Positions 28,604 to 38,135 are shown, counted from the stretch's first letter. The stretch is 64,000 nucleotides of DNA from Nitrospira sp. CR1.1 (GCA_014055465.1 WIAF01000001.1:1-64000); one strand, 5' to 3'. Made by a program: numbers and translations. The notes: generated by a model from the letters alone, not told the origin.

Positions 28604-29905
28604 CTAAGCCTTCACGCCGGTCCCGGCCTGCGCCGGCTGGAACGGACAGCGCTGCAGTCGAATATGTTCTTCGAATTCATGCTGGAATAACCGGAGGCTG
28701 CTCTGCACCAACACTGCGGCCCCGGTAATGAGCGTGCAATACCCCGTTCCCTTCACGAACCCGCACAGCTGCAGCAAGGAGTCCAGATCTTTCTGGCTGC
28801 CTTCTCCCCGCTCAATCTTCTCTACCAGGGTTGCCAGATTGATCGTGCCCATTCGACAGGGAGGACATTGCCCGCAACTTTCGCCCTTGAAAAAATTCGA
28901 ATACTTGAGAGTCGCCGCCACCATGCAGGTCGCATCGTCAATGACAATGGTCCCGGCCGAACCCAATCCGGTTCCCGCCTTTTTGAGCGAATCAAAATCC
29001 ATGGGAAGGTCCAACTGGTCGGCCGTCACCATTGAAAACGCAGGCCCTCCCGGAAAAACCGCCTTGATCTTGCGCCCGTTCGGAACGCCCCCGCCGCACG
29101 TTTCGATGAGATCCCTAATGGTGACCCCCATCGGCATCTCATACACGCCGGGCCGATTGACGGATCCGCTCAGAGAGAAGAGCATGGTCCCGGGACATTT
29201 TTCCGTCCCTACTTGAGTAAACCACGCGGCGCCGTTTCTCAAAATCTGAGGGATATTGCACAACGTCTCCACGTTGTTCACCAGAGTCGGCTTGCCGTAC
29301 AACCCGAAATCCGTGGGATAGAACGGAGGCTTCTGACGCGGCATCGCCGGACGACCTTGCATAGACTCCAACATCGCCGTTTCTTCGCCCGCCACATAAC
29401 TTCCATGACCGGAAAAGACTTCCAGTTCTAGGTCCACGCCGGTGTCGAGGATGTTCTTCCCCAACAGGCCTCGTTCCCGCGCCTGAGCAATGGCTTTTCT
29501 CAGGTTGGCTTCCTCTTCCTCATACTCATGGTTGACGTAGATATAGGATGCTTTCGCGTTGACCGTCCGGGAGGCGATCAGGCAGCCTTCGATCAACTGA
29601 TGCGGAATATGTTTGAGGAGGTGACGGTCCTTGAAGGTTCCAGGCTCGTGCTCACCGGCATTGCAGACGAAGTAGCGTTCCGGCACGCGATGAGTGAGGA
29701 CCTTTTCCCACTTGATACCGGTGGGAAAACCCGCCCCGCCACGCCCGCGCAAGCCTGCCTTCTTGATTTCGCCGACGATATCGTGAGGTGTCAGGTCTTT
29801 CAAGCACTTCCGCCAGGCTTCGTAGCCGCCGGTCTTCAGGTAGGGGTCGATTTCCCAGGGTGCCCCTTCACGCTTTTGCAATACCCTTGGTTGAGGTAGG
29901 GTCAC
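28604..29905 (-). CDS. nuoF: NADH-quinone oxidoreductase subunit F-like (NuoF/HoxF-type flavoprotein)
   Basis: This 433-residue protein carries the FMN/NADH domain (GLRGRGGAGFPTGIKWEKV) and the region CNAGEHEPGTFKDR. In typical NuoF that phrase reads CNADExEPGTxKDR, so a conserved Asp is Gly here. HGSYVAGEETAMLESMQGR, LVNNVETLCNIP and the N3 4Fe-4S site ESCGQCPPCRMG plus a later Cys follow. The start is taken at the GTG at 29905, preceded by AAAGGGAAC; the frame extends to 29947 without a ribosome site. No other nuo genes flank it. A small ferredoxin follows instead, so it may work as a stand-alone NAD(P)H:ferredoxin module. That is inference. Confidence 0.9.
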   Translation of the reverse strand: MTLPQPRVLQKREGAPWEIDPYLKTGGYEAWRKCLKDLTPHDIVGEIKKAGLRGRGGAGFPTGIKWEKVLTHRVPERYFVCNAGEHEPGTFKDRHLLKHIPHQLIEGCLIASRTVNAKASYIYVNHEYEEEEANLRKAIAQARERGLLGKNILDTGVDLELEVFSGHGSYVAGEETAMLESMQGRPAMPRQKPPFYPTDFGLYGKPTLVNNVETLCNIPQILRNGAAWFTQVGTEKCPGTMLFSLSGSVNRPGVYEMPMGVTIRDLIETCGGGVPNGRKIKAVFPGGPAFSMVTADQLDLPMDFDSLKKAGTGLGSAGTIVIDDATCMVAATLKYSNFFKGESCGQCPPCRMGTINLATLVEKIERGEGSQKDLDSLLQLCGFVKGTGYCTLITGAAVLVQSSLRLFQHEFEEHIRLQRCPFQPAQAGTGVKA

Positions 29906-29994
29906 GTTGTTCCCTTTCAGGGGTAGCACCCCCAGGTTAGCAGGCACCTACTATACGGCTGCCTTCCTGAAGCCGTCAAGACAAGTTCGCCTGA

Positions 29995-30025
29995 TTAGGC
30001 CTGAATCTCAATCAGTTAGGCCTGA
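29995..30025. promoter_or_regulatory. paired TTAGGCCTGA repeats upstream of nuoF (possible operator)
   Basis: TTAGGCCTGA occurs at 29995-30004 and again at 30016-30025, 21 bp apart, which is two helical turns. Each contains the palindrome AGGCCT. The pair lies 90-120 nt before the chosen nuoF start, a fitting place for a regulator that binds side by side on one DNA face. The regulator is unknown. Confidence 0.4.
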
Positions 30026-30157
30026 TAGGCCCACAACGACTCAGTCCAAAGACTGGCAAAGACCGAAACAGGATTTGGTGAACGGGTGGACTCAAGAAAA
30101 AGGGGACTGATCATCCTCTCGGATAACCAATCCCCCGTTCCTCTGGTCCACGTACTG

Positions 30158-30745
30158 TTACTTCAAATGGCTCCCTGCCCCCATGAAGAACAACATGGGG
30201 ATAGACAGCAGGAAATTGATCCGCGATGCGATCAAGGCGGTCTTTCCCCACTGAGCCATCTCCGGCGGGGCCGGTGTGCCCTGAGCCGCGGCCGCGACCG
30301 CAGCGATGACCTTCTTCTGGTTGGGCCAGATAATTGCGTGCACATTCCCCATCATGATGATGCCAAGCAGCCCGCCGATCCCCAATGCCAACGCTCCCGT
30401 GCCACCTTTCGAATAGAGGTAGCCATAGAGCACGACACCTGCCAGAACCGTGACCGTGGCGCCGTGACGGAACCAGTTCAGCGCGGCAGGCATCAGCTTC
30501 GGGATGACGATGTTCTTCGTCGGCCCATCCAAGCTCTTGAGAAAGCCCGCATTGATCAGATTAAAGAAATACAACAGGCCGATCCAGGTGATGCCCGCCA
30601 AAAAGTGGACCCAGCGGACAACCAGACCGAACCAATCGGCCTCGCCCGCTCCCACCCCGGCCATCCCCAGATAGACGACTATCAACCCGACAGAGAGCGC
30701 AAGCCCCGCGCCCAATGTCTGATATGGATCTTCCAGAAATTTCAT
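30158..30745 (-). CDS. membrane protein of the Urate_ox_N (PuuD N-terminal) family
   Basis: A 195-residue protein with about five membrane segments, including LALSVGLIVVYLGMAGV, WVHFLAGITWIGLLYFFNL, TVLAGVVLYGYLY and GIGGLLGIIMMGNVHAIIWP. The WVHFLAGITWIGLLYF phrase with its His is typical of the membrane domain of cytochrome-linked urate hydroxylase PuuD. The C-terminal cytochrome c part of PuuD is absent, so urate oxidation is not certain; such truncated homologues are often annotated only as membrane proteins. It stands alone between nuoF and mdh. Confidence 0.8.
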   Translation of the reverse strand: MKFLEDPYQTLGAGLALSVGLIVVYLGMAGVGAGEADWFGLVVRWVHFLAGITWIGLLYFFNLINAGFLKSLDGPTKNIVIPKLMPAALNWFRHGATVTVLAGVVLYGYLYSKGGTGALALGIGGLLGIIMMGNVHAIIWPNQKKVIAAVAAAAQGTPAPPEMAQWGKTALIASRINFLLSIPMLFFMGAGSHLK

Positions 30746-30848
30746 ACGCCTCCCAACTATAACGGTTTATTGCCAATCACGTTCTCTACTGCAGGCTGCC
30801 GAGCCTTGTCAAGCAACCTGCCCTCCTCCCTGTCCTGGTGGCGATCGG

Positions 30849-31790
30849 CTAGGCCGTCAGCAAACGATCAACCACGCCGCACAGGTCCCGCACCGCATCG
30901 GATGAGGCCTGTAACGCCGTCCGTTCTTCGACCGTCAGATCATATTCCACAATGGACTCCCCACCCCCGCGGCCGAGCATGACCGGCACACCGACGATGA
31001 CATCTTTTAATCCGTACTCCCCCTCACACAACATCGCGCAGGGAAGCACACGCTTCTGATCCTTCATGATCGCCTCAACCATATCCACCGCTGCGGCTGA
31101 TGGCGCATAAAAGGCGCTGCCGGTCTTCAGTAGTCCGACAATCTCGGCCCCGCCATCCTGCGTGCGCTTGATCAATGCCGCGAGCCGCTCCGGCGACAAC
31201 CGCTCTGTGATGGGCTTGCCCGCCACCGTCGTTTGGCGAACGAGCGGTACCATGGTGTCTCCATGCCCACCCAACACCATGGCCTGCACATCCGTCCCCG
31301 GCACGTGTAATTCCTCCGCGACAAACGACCGCAGACGGGCCGTATCCAACACCCCTGCCATGCCGAGTACACGCGATTTGGGCAGCCCGCTGACCTGTCG
31401 CGCCACATGCACCATGGCATCCAGGGGATTAGTCACCAAGATCAGAATGATGTCCGGTGAACGCGATACCAATTCCTGCACCACGGTCTTGACGATTTTG
31501 GCATTGGTCCCCAAGAGTTCATCCCGGCTCATGCCGGGCTTTCTGGGAATCCCCGACGTGATGACCGCGATGGACGACCCGGCTGTCTCGTCATATCCGT
31601 TCGTCCCGACCACGCGAGTGCTGTATCCGCAGACGGGGCCGGCCTGGGTAATATCCAACGCTTTCCCTTGCGGAATCCCCGGCACAATATCGACCAGCAC
31701 GACATCATACGCATTCTTCTCTGCCAACCGTTGCGCGGCCGTTCCACCGACATTCCCCGCGCCCACTACCGAAATCTTTGGTCGTCCCAT
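30849..31790 (-). CDS. mdh: malate dehydrogenase (LDH-like type)
   Basis: A 313-residue enzyme interconverting malate and oxaloacetate with NAD(H). The Rossmann motif is [18 protein letters not shown] with the acidic end VVLVDIVPG. Substrate arginine and loop are in [17 protein letters not shown] contact [11 protein letters not shown], and the catalytic His in [12 protein letters not shown]. The ATG at 31790 is chosen because GAGGTGGG lies 4 nt upstream; a GTG at 31799 is inside that site. In autotrophs with the reductive TCA cycle the enzyme runs toward malate. That pathway is not shown here. Confidence 0.97.
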   Translation of the reverse strand: MGRPKISVVGAGNVGGTAAQRLAEKNAYDVVLVDIVPGIPQGKALDITQAGPVCGYSTRVVGTNGYDETAGSSIAVITSGIPRKPGMSRDELLGTNAKIVKTVVQELVSRSPDIILILVTNPLDAMVHVARQVSGLPKSRVLGMAGVLDTARLRSFVAEELHVPGTDVQAMVLGGHGDTMVPLVRQTTVAGKPITERLSPERLAALIKRTQDGGAEIVGLLKTGSAFYAPSAAAVDMVEAIMKDQKRVLPCAMLCEGEYGLKDVIVGVPVMLGRGGGESIVEYDLTVEERTALQASSDAVRDLCGVVDRLLTA

Positions 31791-31862
31791 TATTCCCACC
31801 TCGTGAAGCGTGAAACGTGAAGCCTCGAGCGCAAAGTCCTCTTCGCACCCGCTTCACACTCC

Positions 31863-32273
31863 TTACGCCGGTTCATGCCCCGTCCAGCCGCCGACCTTAA
31901 AATTGATCGTGCAGACAAAATTATCGCCGTCATAGAAATTCACTTTGATTTTCTTTTTTCCGTAATTCGCCGCAAGAAACTCTTCGGGCGCCTCCACCAG
32001 CCCTTGATAGCCGCCGGCCGGGTACTCACCCAGCTCATGGAACACCACGATCATGCCGGCCTTCACTTCCTCCAGAATCTTGGCGGTGCACCGCGGATAG
32101 ATTTCCCAAAACTTGGCGTCGATCGCTTCCCGAGTCGGTTCTGGCCGGTCCTCGCCGGGCTTGAAGTCTCGATTCGCGAACTTGGCCTGCCGTCGAACAT
32201 AGGGGTACTGATGGCCGGTGAACAGTTTATACAGCCAGGGCGGCACGGTCGGTCTGAGCGGCTGCTCAATCAT
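31863..32273 (-). CDS. conserved-looking hypothetical protein (136 residues)
   Basis: The product is soluble, without signal or membrane segment: MIEQPLRPTVPPWLYKLFTG, a middle KFWEIYPRCTAKILEEVKAG and C-terminal beta-rich VNFYDGDNFVCTINFKVGGW. No motif points to a function. It is on the same strand as mdh and the VWA gene, 72 nt before mdh begins, so it may be part of that transcription unit. Confidence 0.65.
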   Translation of the reverse strand: MIEQPLRPTVPPWLYKLFTGHQYPYVRRQAKFANRDFKPGEDRPEPTREAIDAKFWEIYPRCTAKILEEVKAGMIVVFHELGEYPAGGYQGLVEAPEEFLAANYGKKKIKVNFYDGDNFVCTINFKVGGWTGHEPA

Positions 32274-32316
32274 GGTTGGTATGCTCCAGTACTGAAAACG
32301 CCTTCTGCGCGACCGG

Positions 32317-35300
32317 TCAGGCCGTCAGCCGATGGTAAATCCTCGGAAGCTTCTCCGGCAACCCCTCCACCCGATCAATCACCACATATCGCACATCCCC
32401 GTACATCCGTCGCAGATAGGGATCCGCCTGCTTGTCGATCGTAATACAGACCGGGTCAATCCCGCCGGCCCGAGCTTCCCGCAAGGCCATGCGTGTGTCT
32501 TCCAACGAGTAGTCATCCTTGTATCCGTCATCCAGCGGACGCCCGTCGCTGATCACCACCAATAACCGCGTCTTCGCCTCACGAGCGAGCAGCTTGGCCG
32601 TCGCATGCCGGATCGCTGCGCCATCCCGATTCTGCTGTAAGGGAACCATTCCGCCCAACTTGGCCCCCGCGCGCCCGGTCACCGGTTCGTCAAAGTCTTT
32701 CACCACCACGAAATCCACCTGATGACGGCCCTGCCCGGAATAGCCATAGACGGCAAATTGGTCGCCAATCGCCGTGAGCGCTTCGCAGAGCAGCACCAAC
32801 CCCTGTTTTTCGATATCGATGATCCGCCGCCCCTGCTCAACCTGGCGGCTGGTGGACCCGCTGAGATCGACCAGAAACGCTGCGGCCACCTCACGTTCCC
32901 GCTTTTCACGACGCACATAGATCCGCTCCGACGGCTCTATCCCCGCTTGCAGATCGGCGAGTCGGCCGATGACGGCATCCATATCCAGGTCTTCACCATC
33001 CAGTTGGCCTGGGACGCGCCGCAACCCCGGGGGACGCAGGCTTTCGAAATAGCGTCGCAGGAGTGCGACCGGCCCGCGTTGGGCCGCCAAGGTCTCTTCC
33101 ACAAAATCCGACGACCCTTCGACCGCTTCCCGTTCGACCACACGGCACCACTGCATCCGGTAGTCCTGAATTGCGGCATCCCATTCTCGGTAGCGAACCG
33201 CTTTGACCATTCCTGACTTCTCATCCTCAGGCTGCGCCCCTTCGCCTTCTACCGCCAACATCTCTTCAACCAACGGAGGCTGTCGACGGCCCGGCACCAA
33301 CATCTCTTGAGACACCTGCTGAGAACGCGCCGTCCCGGCACCGGACGATCCGCTCGAATCACCGGCTAAACCAGCCTCGCCCTGACTATCCCCTTGGCCG
33401 GAAGCCGGACTTTGCTCAGGCGCAGATTCGGCGCGATCCCGCACTAGGTTGGGATCCATCGCGCCGCGATACTCCCAATTATCCATCGGACGGTAGGTGT
33501 CGGAAAGATCTTCCGAGGCCTTGGGCGCAGGAATTGACTGTTCAGGAGCTTCCGCTTCGTCGGGACTGGGAATAGCCTCGCGACGAATAGCCAATAACTC
33601 ATCCATCGAGACATAGAGGCGGTCGGCCAATCGCACAGCTTCTTCCGCAGTGGCCAGCGGATGGAAGATGGTTTGACAGAGACTCCAGAGATGCGTGATC
33701 TCATGCTTGAGCGCATCAGGAAGCGGCAAGGAGCCGGCCTCGACCGTGGAGAGGAGCAGGAGCTGATCGACGACCAACTCGCGCACCGTCATCCCATGCG
33801 CCAGACTTCGAACCTGCACCGCATCTTTTGCGATCGAAGCCAAATCACGACTCAGACCCGGATATTCCAAACGCAGCAAGTACTCGACCCGGGCATCTTC
33901 AACGAGCGCCCACAGATCACGGATGAGACCCGGCTGAGGATACCGTGCGAACAGGTCGCCCAGGGTATGAGCTTCCGGCGAGGCCTTGCGTCCATATCGT
34001 TGCGTGAGTTCCTCGCTCAGGTCTCGCAACCGGGTGAGGGGCACATCGAAGGTGCCGAACTCCAGATGTCCCGCCTCATGCGCGGCCATGACCATATAGA
34101 GGCGTACATTCTCCTCGTAGGTCGAATGCCGCCTGACAAGCGACGGCAATCCGATGCTCCGTCCATCGTCACTGACCGTGGCGCGCACCATCGGCTGGGC
34201 TGATTCGAGCGAATCAGGCAGATCGTAGATACGGAGATCGCGGCCGCAGAGCGCCTGAGCGAACAATTTGACCCGTCTGGCAATCTGCCGCAAGGGTACG
34301 CCGCTCATCGCCTGCGACACAGCGCCCAAGGCTTTCTCGGACTCCATGCCAAAGTAGGCGCGGCCCCCTTCCAAGCTGTACTCCAGTACGTCCATCCCGG
34401 AGGCAAACCAGGATTGAAACTTCTGTAGCGCCCCTTCACCTGGTCCGATCAACGCTATCAATTCCGGACAACGGCGAACATAGGCCAACGCCGTCTCGGC
34501 ATCGCGTTCGGCCAGCAACAGGCCGTATTGCAGGACCTGTCTCCGCCATTCATCGGTCGGGAGCCGGCGAAGAATCGACGGGGCTTCTGCCAGGAGCGCA
34601 ATACCCGATTCAGGCGACCGTTCTGCCATCTGGGCGCCCACGCGGATCACGTGCTGGCGTGACGCCGGATCGGGAATATCCTCAAGGATGCCCGGACTCG
34701 TCCGGAAGAACTCCAAGGCGCCCAGGTAGTCCGGTCTGCCCAGGCTATTCTCAACAATGAGTGTCATCCCGAACTGCACCCAGGCGCGAACCGTATCGAA
34801 GGAGAGCACGCGAGCAAGGGCGGGAATCTGACGGATATACTCCACAGCTAAGGCAAAATCGGTCTCCGACAACTCACAGGCCAGTTCCATCCAGGTCGGC
34901 CAGTCTGTCGGGGGCAGAACGGGCACCACTTCCGGCGAAACCCGAATAAACTCCACCGCCACATTGGCCTGGCGGTCAGCGAATTCCAAACCGGCAGCCA
35001 ATACAACCGCTCGTTGAGGCGGATCGAGAAGGCCCAGCAGCAGCGGGCTCTCTTTGAAAAATCGTAGCGCCAAGGCTCCCGAATCAGCCGCGATGGCGAC
35101 CCCGAGATCGAGCCATGGCAAGACCTCGGCAAGCAACCCCCGGTGCTGCAATTCCAACAGGGCCGCTATCGCGCCCTTGGCCGCTTTCGGCGAGGCTTCG
35201 GTGAGCTCCTCCAACAACAGCCACACTCCAGCCGGCGTATCCGACCTGGTGGCCGAGGCGAGGATAGCCTCTACTATCGCCGCAGCGGAGTCCGGACCGA

Positions 35301-35352
35301 GTTGGTCGGCCAAACGGTCAACAAGTTGTGGGAAGGAGTACCCGGATGCCAT
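32317..35352 (-). CDS. large NorD/CbbO-like protein with von Willebrand A domain
   Basis: A 1,011-residue protein. The N-terminal 380 residues are helical repeats with recurring FFKESPLLLGLL / FIRVSPEVVPVL / YIRQIPALARVL / FFRTSPGILEDI units of about 35-40 residues, a HEAT-like array. A middle region holds AAHEAGHLEFGTFD (HEAGH at about residue 425). The C-terminal VWA domain has the MIDAS motif LVDLSGSTSRQ (about residue 829), with ISDGRPLDDGYKDDYS as its last metal loop. Related NorD/CbbO proteins are adaptors that recruit a MoxR-type AAA+ ATPase to remodel a target enzyme. A matching ATPase is at 38136-38972. The start at 35352 avoids overlap with the divergent FTR gene. Confidence 0.87.
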   Translation of the reverse strand: MASGYSFPQLVDRLADQLGPDSAAAIVEAILASATRSDTPAGVWLLLEELTEASPKAAKGAIAALLELQHRGLLAEVLPWLDLGVAIAADSGALALRFFKESPLLLGLLDPPQRAVVLAAGLEFADRQANVAVEFIRVSPEVVPVLPPTDWPTWMELACELSETDFALAVEYIRQIPALARVLSFDTVRAWVQFGMTLIVENSLGRPDYLGALEFFRTSPGILEDIPDPASRQHVIRVGAQMAERSPESGIALLAEAPSILRRLPTDEWRRQVLQYGLLLAERDAETALAYVRRCPELIALIGPGEGALQKFQSWFASGMDVLEYSLEGGRAYFGMESEKALGAVSQAMSGVPLRQIARRVKLFAQALCGRDLRIYDLPDSLESAQPMVRATVSDDGRSIGLPSLVRRHSTYEENVRLYMVMAAHEAGHLEFGTFDVPLTRLRDLSEELTQRYGRKASPEAHTLGDLFARYPQPGLIRDLWALVEDARVEYLLRLEYPGLSRDLASIAKDAVQVRSLAHGMTVRELVVDQLLLLSTVEAGSLPLPDALKHEITHLWSLCQTIFHPLATAEEAVRLADRLYVSMDELLAIRREAIPSPDEAEAPEQSIPAPKASEDLSDTYRPMDNWEYRGAMDPNLVRDRAESAPEQSPASGQGDSQGEAGLAGDSSGSSGAGTARSQQVSQEMLVPGRRQPPLVEEMLAVEGEGAQPEDEKSGMVKAVRYREWDAAIQDYRMQWCRVVEREAVEGSSDFVEETLAAQRGPVALLRRYFESLRPPGLRRVPGQLDGEDLDMDAVIGRLADLQAGIEPSERIYVRREKREREVAAAFLVDLSGSTSRQVEQGRRIIDIEKQGLVLLCEALTAIGDQFAVYGYSGQGRHQVDFVVVKDFDEPVTGRAGAKLGGMVPLQQNRDGAAIRHATAKLLAREAKTRLLVVISDGRPLDDGYKDDYSLEDTRMALREARAGGIDPVCITIDKQADPYLRRMYGDVRYVVIDRVEGLPEKLPRIYHRLTA

Positions 35353-35484
35353 GGCGTTGATCCATTTTGAGGGAAGTGGTGGATTGTAAAGGACACAATT
35401 TCGCTTGTAAACTGTGTCCTCGCAGGCGGGACCGACTGGCACCGATCGACGTTTTAATTCGACCATTGTCACGTGAGGGACGGA

Positions 35485-35931
35485 ATGGCTGAGCCGAGCA
35501 AAGAAAGTCTCGAGAAGATGTGGAAGTACGTCAAAGGGTTCGCCGAGAAGAGCGGCACGGCCATGCACCCGAATCCTGCCGTGACCAATGCCGTGGTGTT
35601 GGGACTAGCCGCTCACGTGGATGAGTTGGGAAAGCCGCTCTGCCCCTGCAATTTCTACCCAGATAAACAGGCCGAGGCCAAGCTGCGTCGCTGGATGTGT
35701 GCCTGCGACGAAATGCAGATCTATAAATATTGCCATTGCCTGCTCTTTGTAAATGAAGAAGGGCTGCCGATTACGGAGTACTTGCCCGAAGACCACGAGG
35801 GACGCCAATGTTACGGCCTCGTTCCTGATCCGACTCCGGGCAAAGGCCGAGCACTTCGCCACAAAGCGCTGCCCATGGCTCCGAAGGTGCCGGAATCCTC
35901 GGCGGCTCCGGATTCCTCCGCACAATCGTGA
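35485..35931 (+). CDS. ferredoxin-thioredoxin reductase catalytic subunit
   Basis: A 148-residue protein with the redox disulfide and 4Fe-4S ligands CPCNFYP, CACDEMQ and CHCLLFV in the order and approximate spacing of FTR beta chains (the middle CPC is CAC here). The N-terminal helix MWKYVKGFAEKSG and HPNPAVTNAVVLGLA match the family. It would pass electrons from ferredoxin to thioredoxins. No variable (alpha) chain is nearby, as in many non-cyanobacterial FTRs. Its TGA overlaps the GTG of the next gene (GTGA). A Ser/Pro/Ala-rich tail of about 25 residues ends the protein. Confidence 0.92.
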   Translation: MAEPSKESLEKMWKYVKGFAEKSGTAMHPNPAVTNAVVLGLAAHVDELGKPLCPCNFYPDKQAEAKLRRWMCACDEMQIYKYCHCLLFVNEEGLPITEYLPEDHEGRQCYGLVPDPTPGKGRALRHKALPMAPKVPESSAAPDSSAQS

Positions 35932-37175
35932 TCAGCCGGTTTTGCTGCAATCCGATAGTCGGCCTTCGCTATGGCTTGGCAGTTGTCGCCGTACTGGCCT
36001 CTCTGAGTATAGCCGGCTGCCTCCACACAATGGAGGCTCTTGATCCGAGAGCATTGCCCGTCACAACAGCTCAGGCGCAACGATTGCAGTCACACGTCTC
36101 CTTCCTCGCGAGTCCTGCACTGGCTGGCCGCCAACCGGGAACACCAGGCAACCGCCAGGCCGCGCAATACATCGAGGAGCAGTTTCGCCAAGCCGGACTG
36201 CAGCCGCTCCCCTCGCTTGGCGGCTATCGACAGACCATTTCTGACCGCATGGGCGACAACATCATCGGGGTCATCCCGCCGGTCGGGCAGACAGGTTCCG
36301 CGCGCTGGATTGTACTCGGCGCCCATTATGACCACCTGGGGTATCCCTTCCTCGGAGCCGACGACAACGCGTCCTCCATCGCCATCCTGATCGAAACCGC
36401 GAGAAACCTGACAGGTCTCTCGCGCTACGGCATCATGTTTGTCGGGTTTAACGGTGAGGAACTCCCCTATTTCGGCACGGCCGAAATGGGATCACAGTTT
36501 TTGTTTCATCACCTGCCGCCAGAAGTCGGTGCTGCAGACAATCTTCAAGCCGCGATCATCATGGACCTGATGGGAGGCGCGCACTGGGCACCGCTCAAGG
36601 ATGCGGTTTTTGCCACCGGAGCGGAGAAAAGTCCCGAGCTGTATCGATGGGTCACCCGCACGTCGACTCCTTCTCTCACCGTGTTCCCGGTGGGAATCCA
36701 TCTCGTCGAGGAAATCCCTGATCACGGTCACAAGGCCTTCAGCGACTATGACGTGTTCCGCAACCACAAGATCCCGTTCCTGTTTCTCTCCGCTGCGCGC
36801 TCACCCCGGTATCACACGGCAGGCGACGTCGCCAGCACGCTCAACTACGAACGAATGGCCGCGACCGTCGAGTGGCTGCGCCGTCTCCTCGCATTAATGG
36901 CGCAGGACGAAGCGCCCTATTCCTTCGATGCGCACCGGGTAGAGTTCGCCGATGAAGTGGCCTCATTCCGCACCATTGTGGAGCAGGCGCTTCACGAGGA
37001 GACGCGCATTCCAGGCACCTCACGCTGGTCATTGAGAAAGTTGCGGCAGGATGCGGAATGGCTGCGGGATGTACGCGGGTCGGCGCCGACGCCGCAACAG
37101 TTGGAGCGACTGGAACGGATTTCTATTCGTGTCCAATGCCTGATGGCCGACTATTCAGGCTGTTTTACATTCTGA
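35928..37175 (+). CDS. M28-family zinc peptidase, lipoprotein
   Basis: A 415-residue protein with a lipoprotein signal (GLAVVAVLASLSIAGC, Cys at about residue 31). The M28 zinc ligands are visible: GAHYDHLGYP (His), GADDNASSIA (Asp), NGEELPYFG (catalytic and metal Glu), IIMDLMGG (Asp) and RYHTAGDVAS (His). It resembles aminopeptidase Y/S-like enzymes that act in the periplasm or on the cell surface. A C-terminal extension of about 90 residues (from YSFDAHRVEFADEV) is outside the peptidase core. It is translationally coupled to the FTR gene, an odd pairing with no obvious functional link. Confidence 0.88.
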   Translation: MISRFCCNPIVGLRYGLAVVAVLASLSIAGCLHTMEALDPRALPVTTAQAQRLQSHVSFLASPALAGRQPGTPGNRQAAQYIEEQFRQAGLQPLPSLGGYRQTISDRMGDNIIGVIPPVGQTGSARWIVLGAHYDHLGYPFLGADDNASSIAILIETARNLTGLSRYGIMFVGFNGEELPYFGTAEMGSQFLFHHLPPEVGAADNLQAAIIMDLMGGAHWAPLKDAVFATGAEKSPELYRWVTRTSTPSLTVFPVGIHLVEEIPDHGHKAFSDYDVFRNHKIPFLFLSAARSPRYHTAGDVASTLNYERMAATVEWLRRLLALMAQDEAPYSFDAHRVEFADEVASFRTIVEQALHEETRIPGTSRWSLRKLRQDAEWLRDVRGSAPTPQQLERLERISIRVQCLMADYSGCFTF

Positions 37176-37215
37176 TCGGCCGGCCGCTCACGGCGTTTCG
37201 TCCGGGACACCAGCA

Positions 37216-37635
37216 TTATTGCCACCCGTCGGTCTCATAGCCCTTCTCCTTGAGACAACGTTCGACGAAGGCCGCATAGTCCTGTTGCGGCTGTAAGGGC
37301 TTGTAGGTCCCGGCGAACAGACCTAAGATCCCGCCGACCGCGCCGCCGGCTGCCGCCCCGATGGCGATACCGGTCGGCCCGCCCATCAGCCCTGCCGAGG
37401 CCCCCACTGCCGCCCCGCCGATGACTCCCAGCGCGGCGCCGGCGCCGGCATTCCCGCTGCGATTCGTTCCATGCTGCAATCCCGCCCGTTCGGCTTTCAC
37501 CTCGCAGACTGCCGCTTCATGCTCGGCCTGCTGCTTGCCGTGGAGCTGCAAATGCGTCGTGGACTTGAAGATGGGTTCAGGCCCGGCACAAGCGGTCAAG
37601 GCCACGACGAGGAAAGCAATGGAGCATCGAGACAT
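37216..37635 (-). CDS. glycine-zipper lipoprotein
   Basis: A 139-residue protein with signal MSRCSIAFLVVALTAC (lipobox LTAC). After a charged linker (HGKQQAEHEAAVCEVKAERA) comes a glycine-zipper segment, GAGAALGVIGGAAVGASAGL and onward to GGAVGGILGLFAG, then a short tail with one Cys (FVERCLKEKGYE). Such proteins associate with the outer membrane. The start at 37635 begins directly at the signal; the longer frame has no signal logic. It is convergent with the M28 gene. Confidence 0.8.
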   Translation of the reverse strand: MSRCSIAFLVVALTACAGPEPIFKSTTHLQLHGKQQAEHEAAVCEVKAERAGLQHGTNRSGNAGAGAALGVIGGAAVGASAGLMGGPTGIAIGAAAGGAVGGILGLFAGTYKPLQPQQDYAAFVERCLKEKGYETDGWQ

Positions 37636-37753
37636 TCTCGATCCGACGCGCTTCAGAAGCCACGGCCGCTGCCATACCCCGACACCCACCTCACTCTGCA
37701 TACCGCCCTCGCATAGACAATGCTTCGTGCATTCGTTCGGCCTGAGCCGTTTC

Positions 37754-38128
37754 TTACTCGATCTGAAGTTGTGCGAGCACCTGTTCGGCGGAACGCCCCC
37801 TCAGCAAAATGCGCTTCTGCCGGCTGCTCGCCCCGCTGAGAATCTCTACGGCGCTCAGCGGCAGGCGACACGCGCGGGCGAGGAACCGGCATAACTCCTC
37901 GTTCGCCGCGCCATCAGACGGCGGTGCCGCCACACGAATCTTGATCGCGCGACCGTGAAGCCCAGCGCATTGCGTACGAGAAGCTTTCGGCTGAACATGG
38001 ACCGACATGACGGCCCCCTCAGCTGTGGTGCGAACGACCTGTTCTGCTGCCGGAGATGGAGACTCCCGCCCGAAATCGTGGTTGGTCACAACGTTCTGGA
38101 GAACATAGGGCGGCGAGGCGCGACACAC
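37754..38128 (-). CDS. DUF167/UPF0235 family protein
   Basis: The core reads VHVQPKASRTQCAGLHGRAI, KIRVAAPPSDGAANEEL and VEILSGASSRQKRILLRG, the full conserved pattern of the YggU/DUF167 family, whose function is unknown. The start is uncertain: a GTG at 38128, 7 nt after the NorQ-like stop, gives 124 residues. An ATG at 38008 has a good GAGGGG site but would cut the first strand of the fold. The gene lies directly downstream of the NorQ/CbbQ-like gene. Confidence 0.88.
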   Translation of the reverse strand: MCRASPPYVLQNVVTNHDFGRESPSPAAEQVVRTTAEGAVMSVHVQPKASRTQCAGLHGRAIKIRVAAPPSDGAANEELCRFLARACRLPLSAVEILSGASSRQKRILLRGRSAEQVLAQLQIE

Positions 38129-38135
38129 GAGCGGT

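Noticed and set aside
31800..31862. Short GTGAAGC/GTGAAAC direct repeats before mdh
   Set aside because: Three 7-8-nt imperfect copies in a 63-nt gap are too weak to call a regulatory site.
35353..35568. N-terminal extension of the VWA protein
   Set aside because: It would overlap the divergent FTR gene and its own upstream region; the Met at 35352 is a better start.
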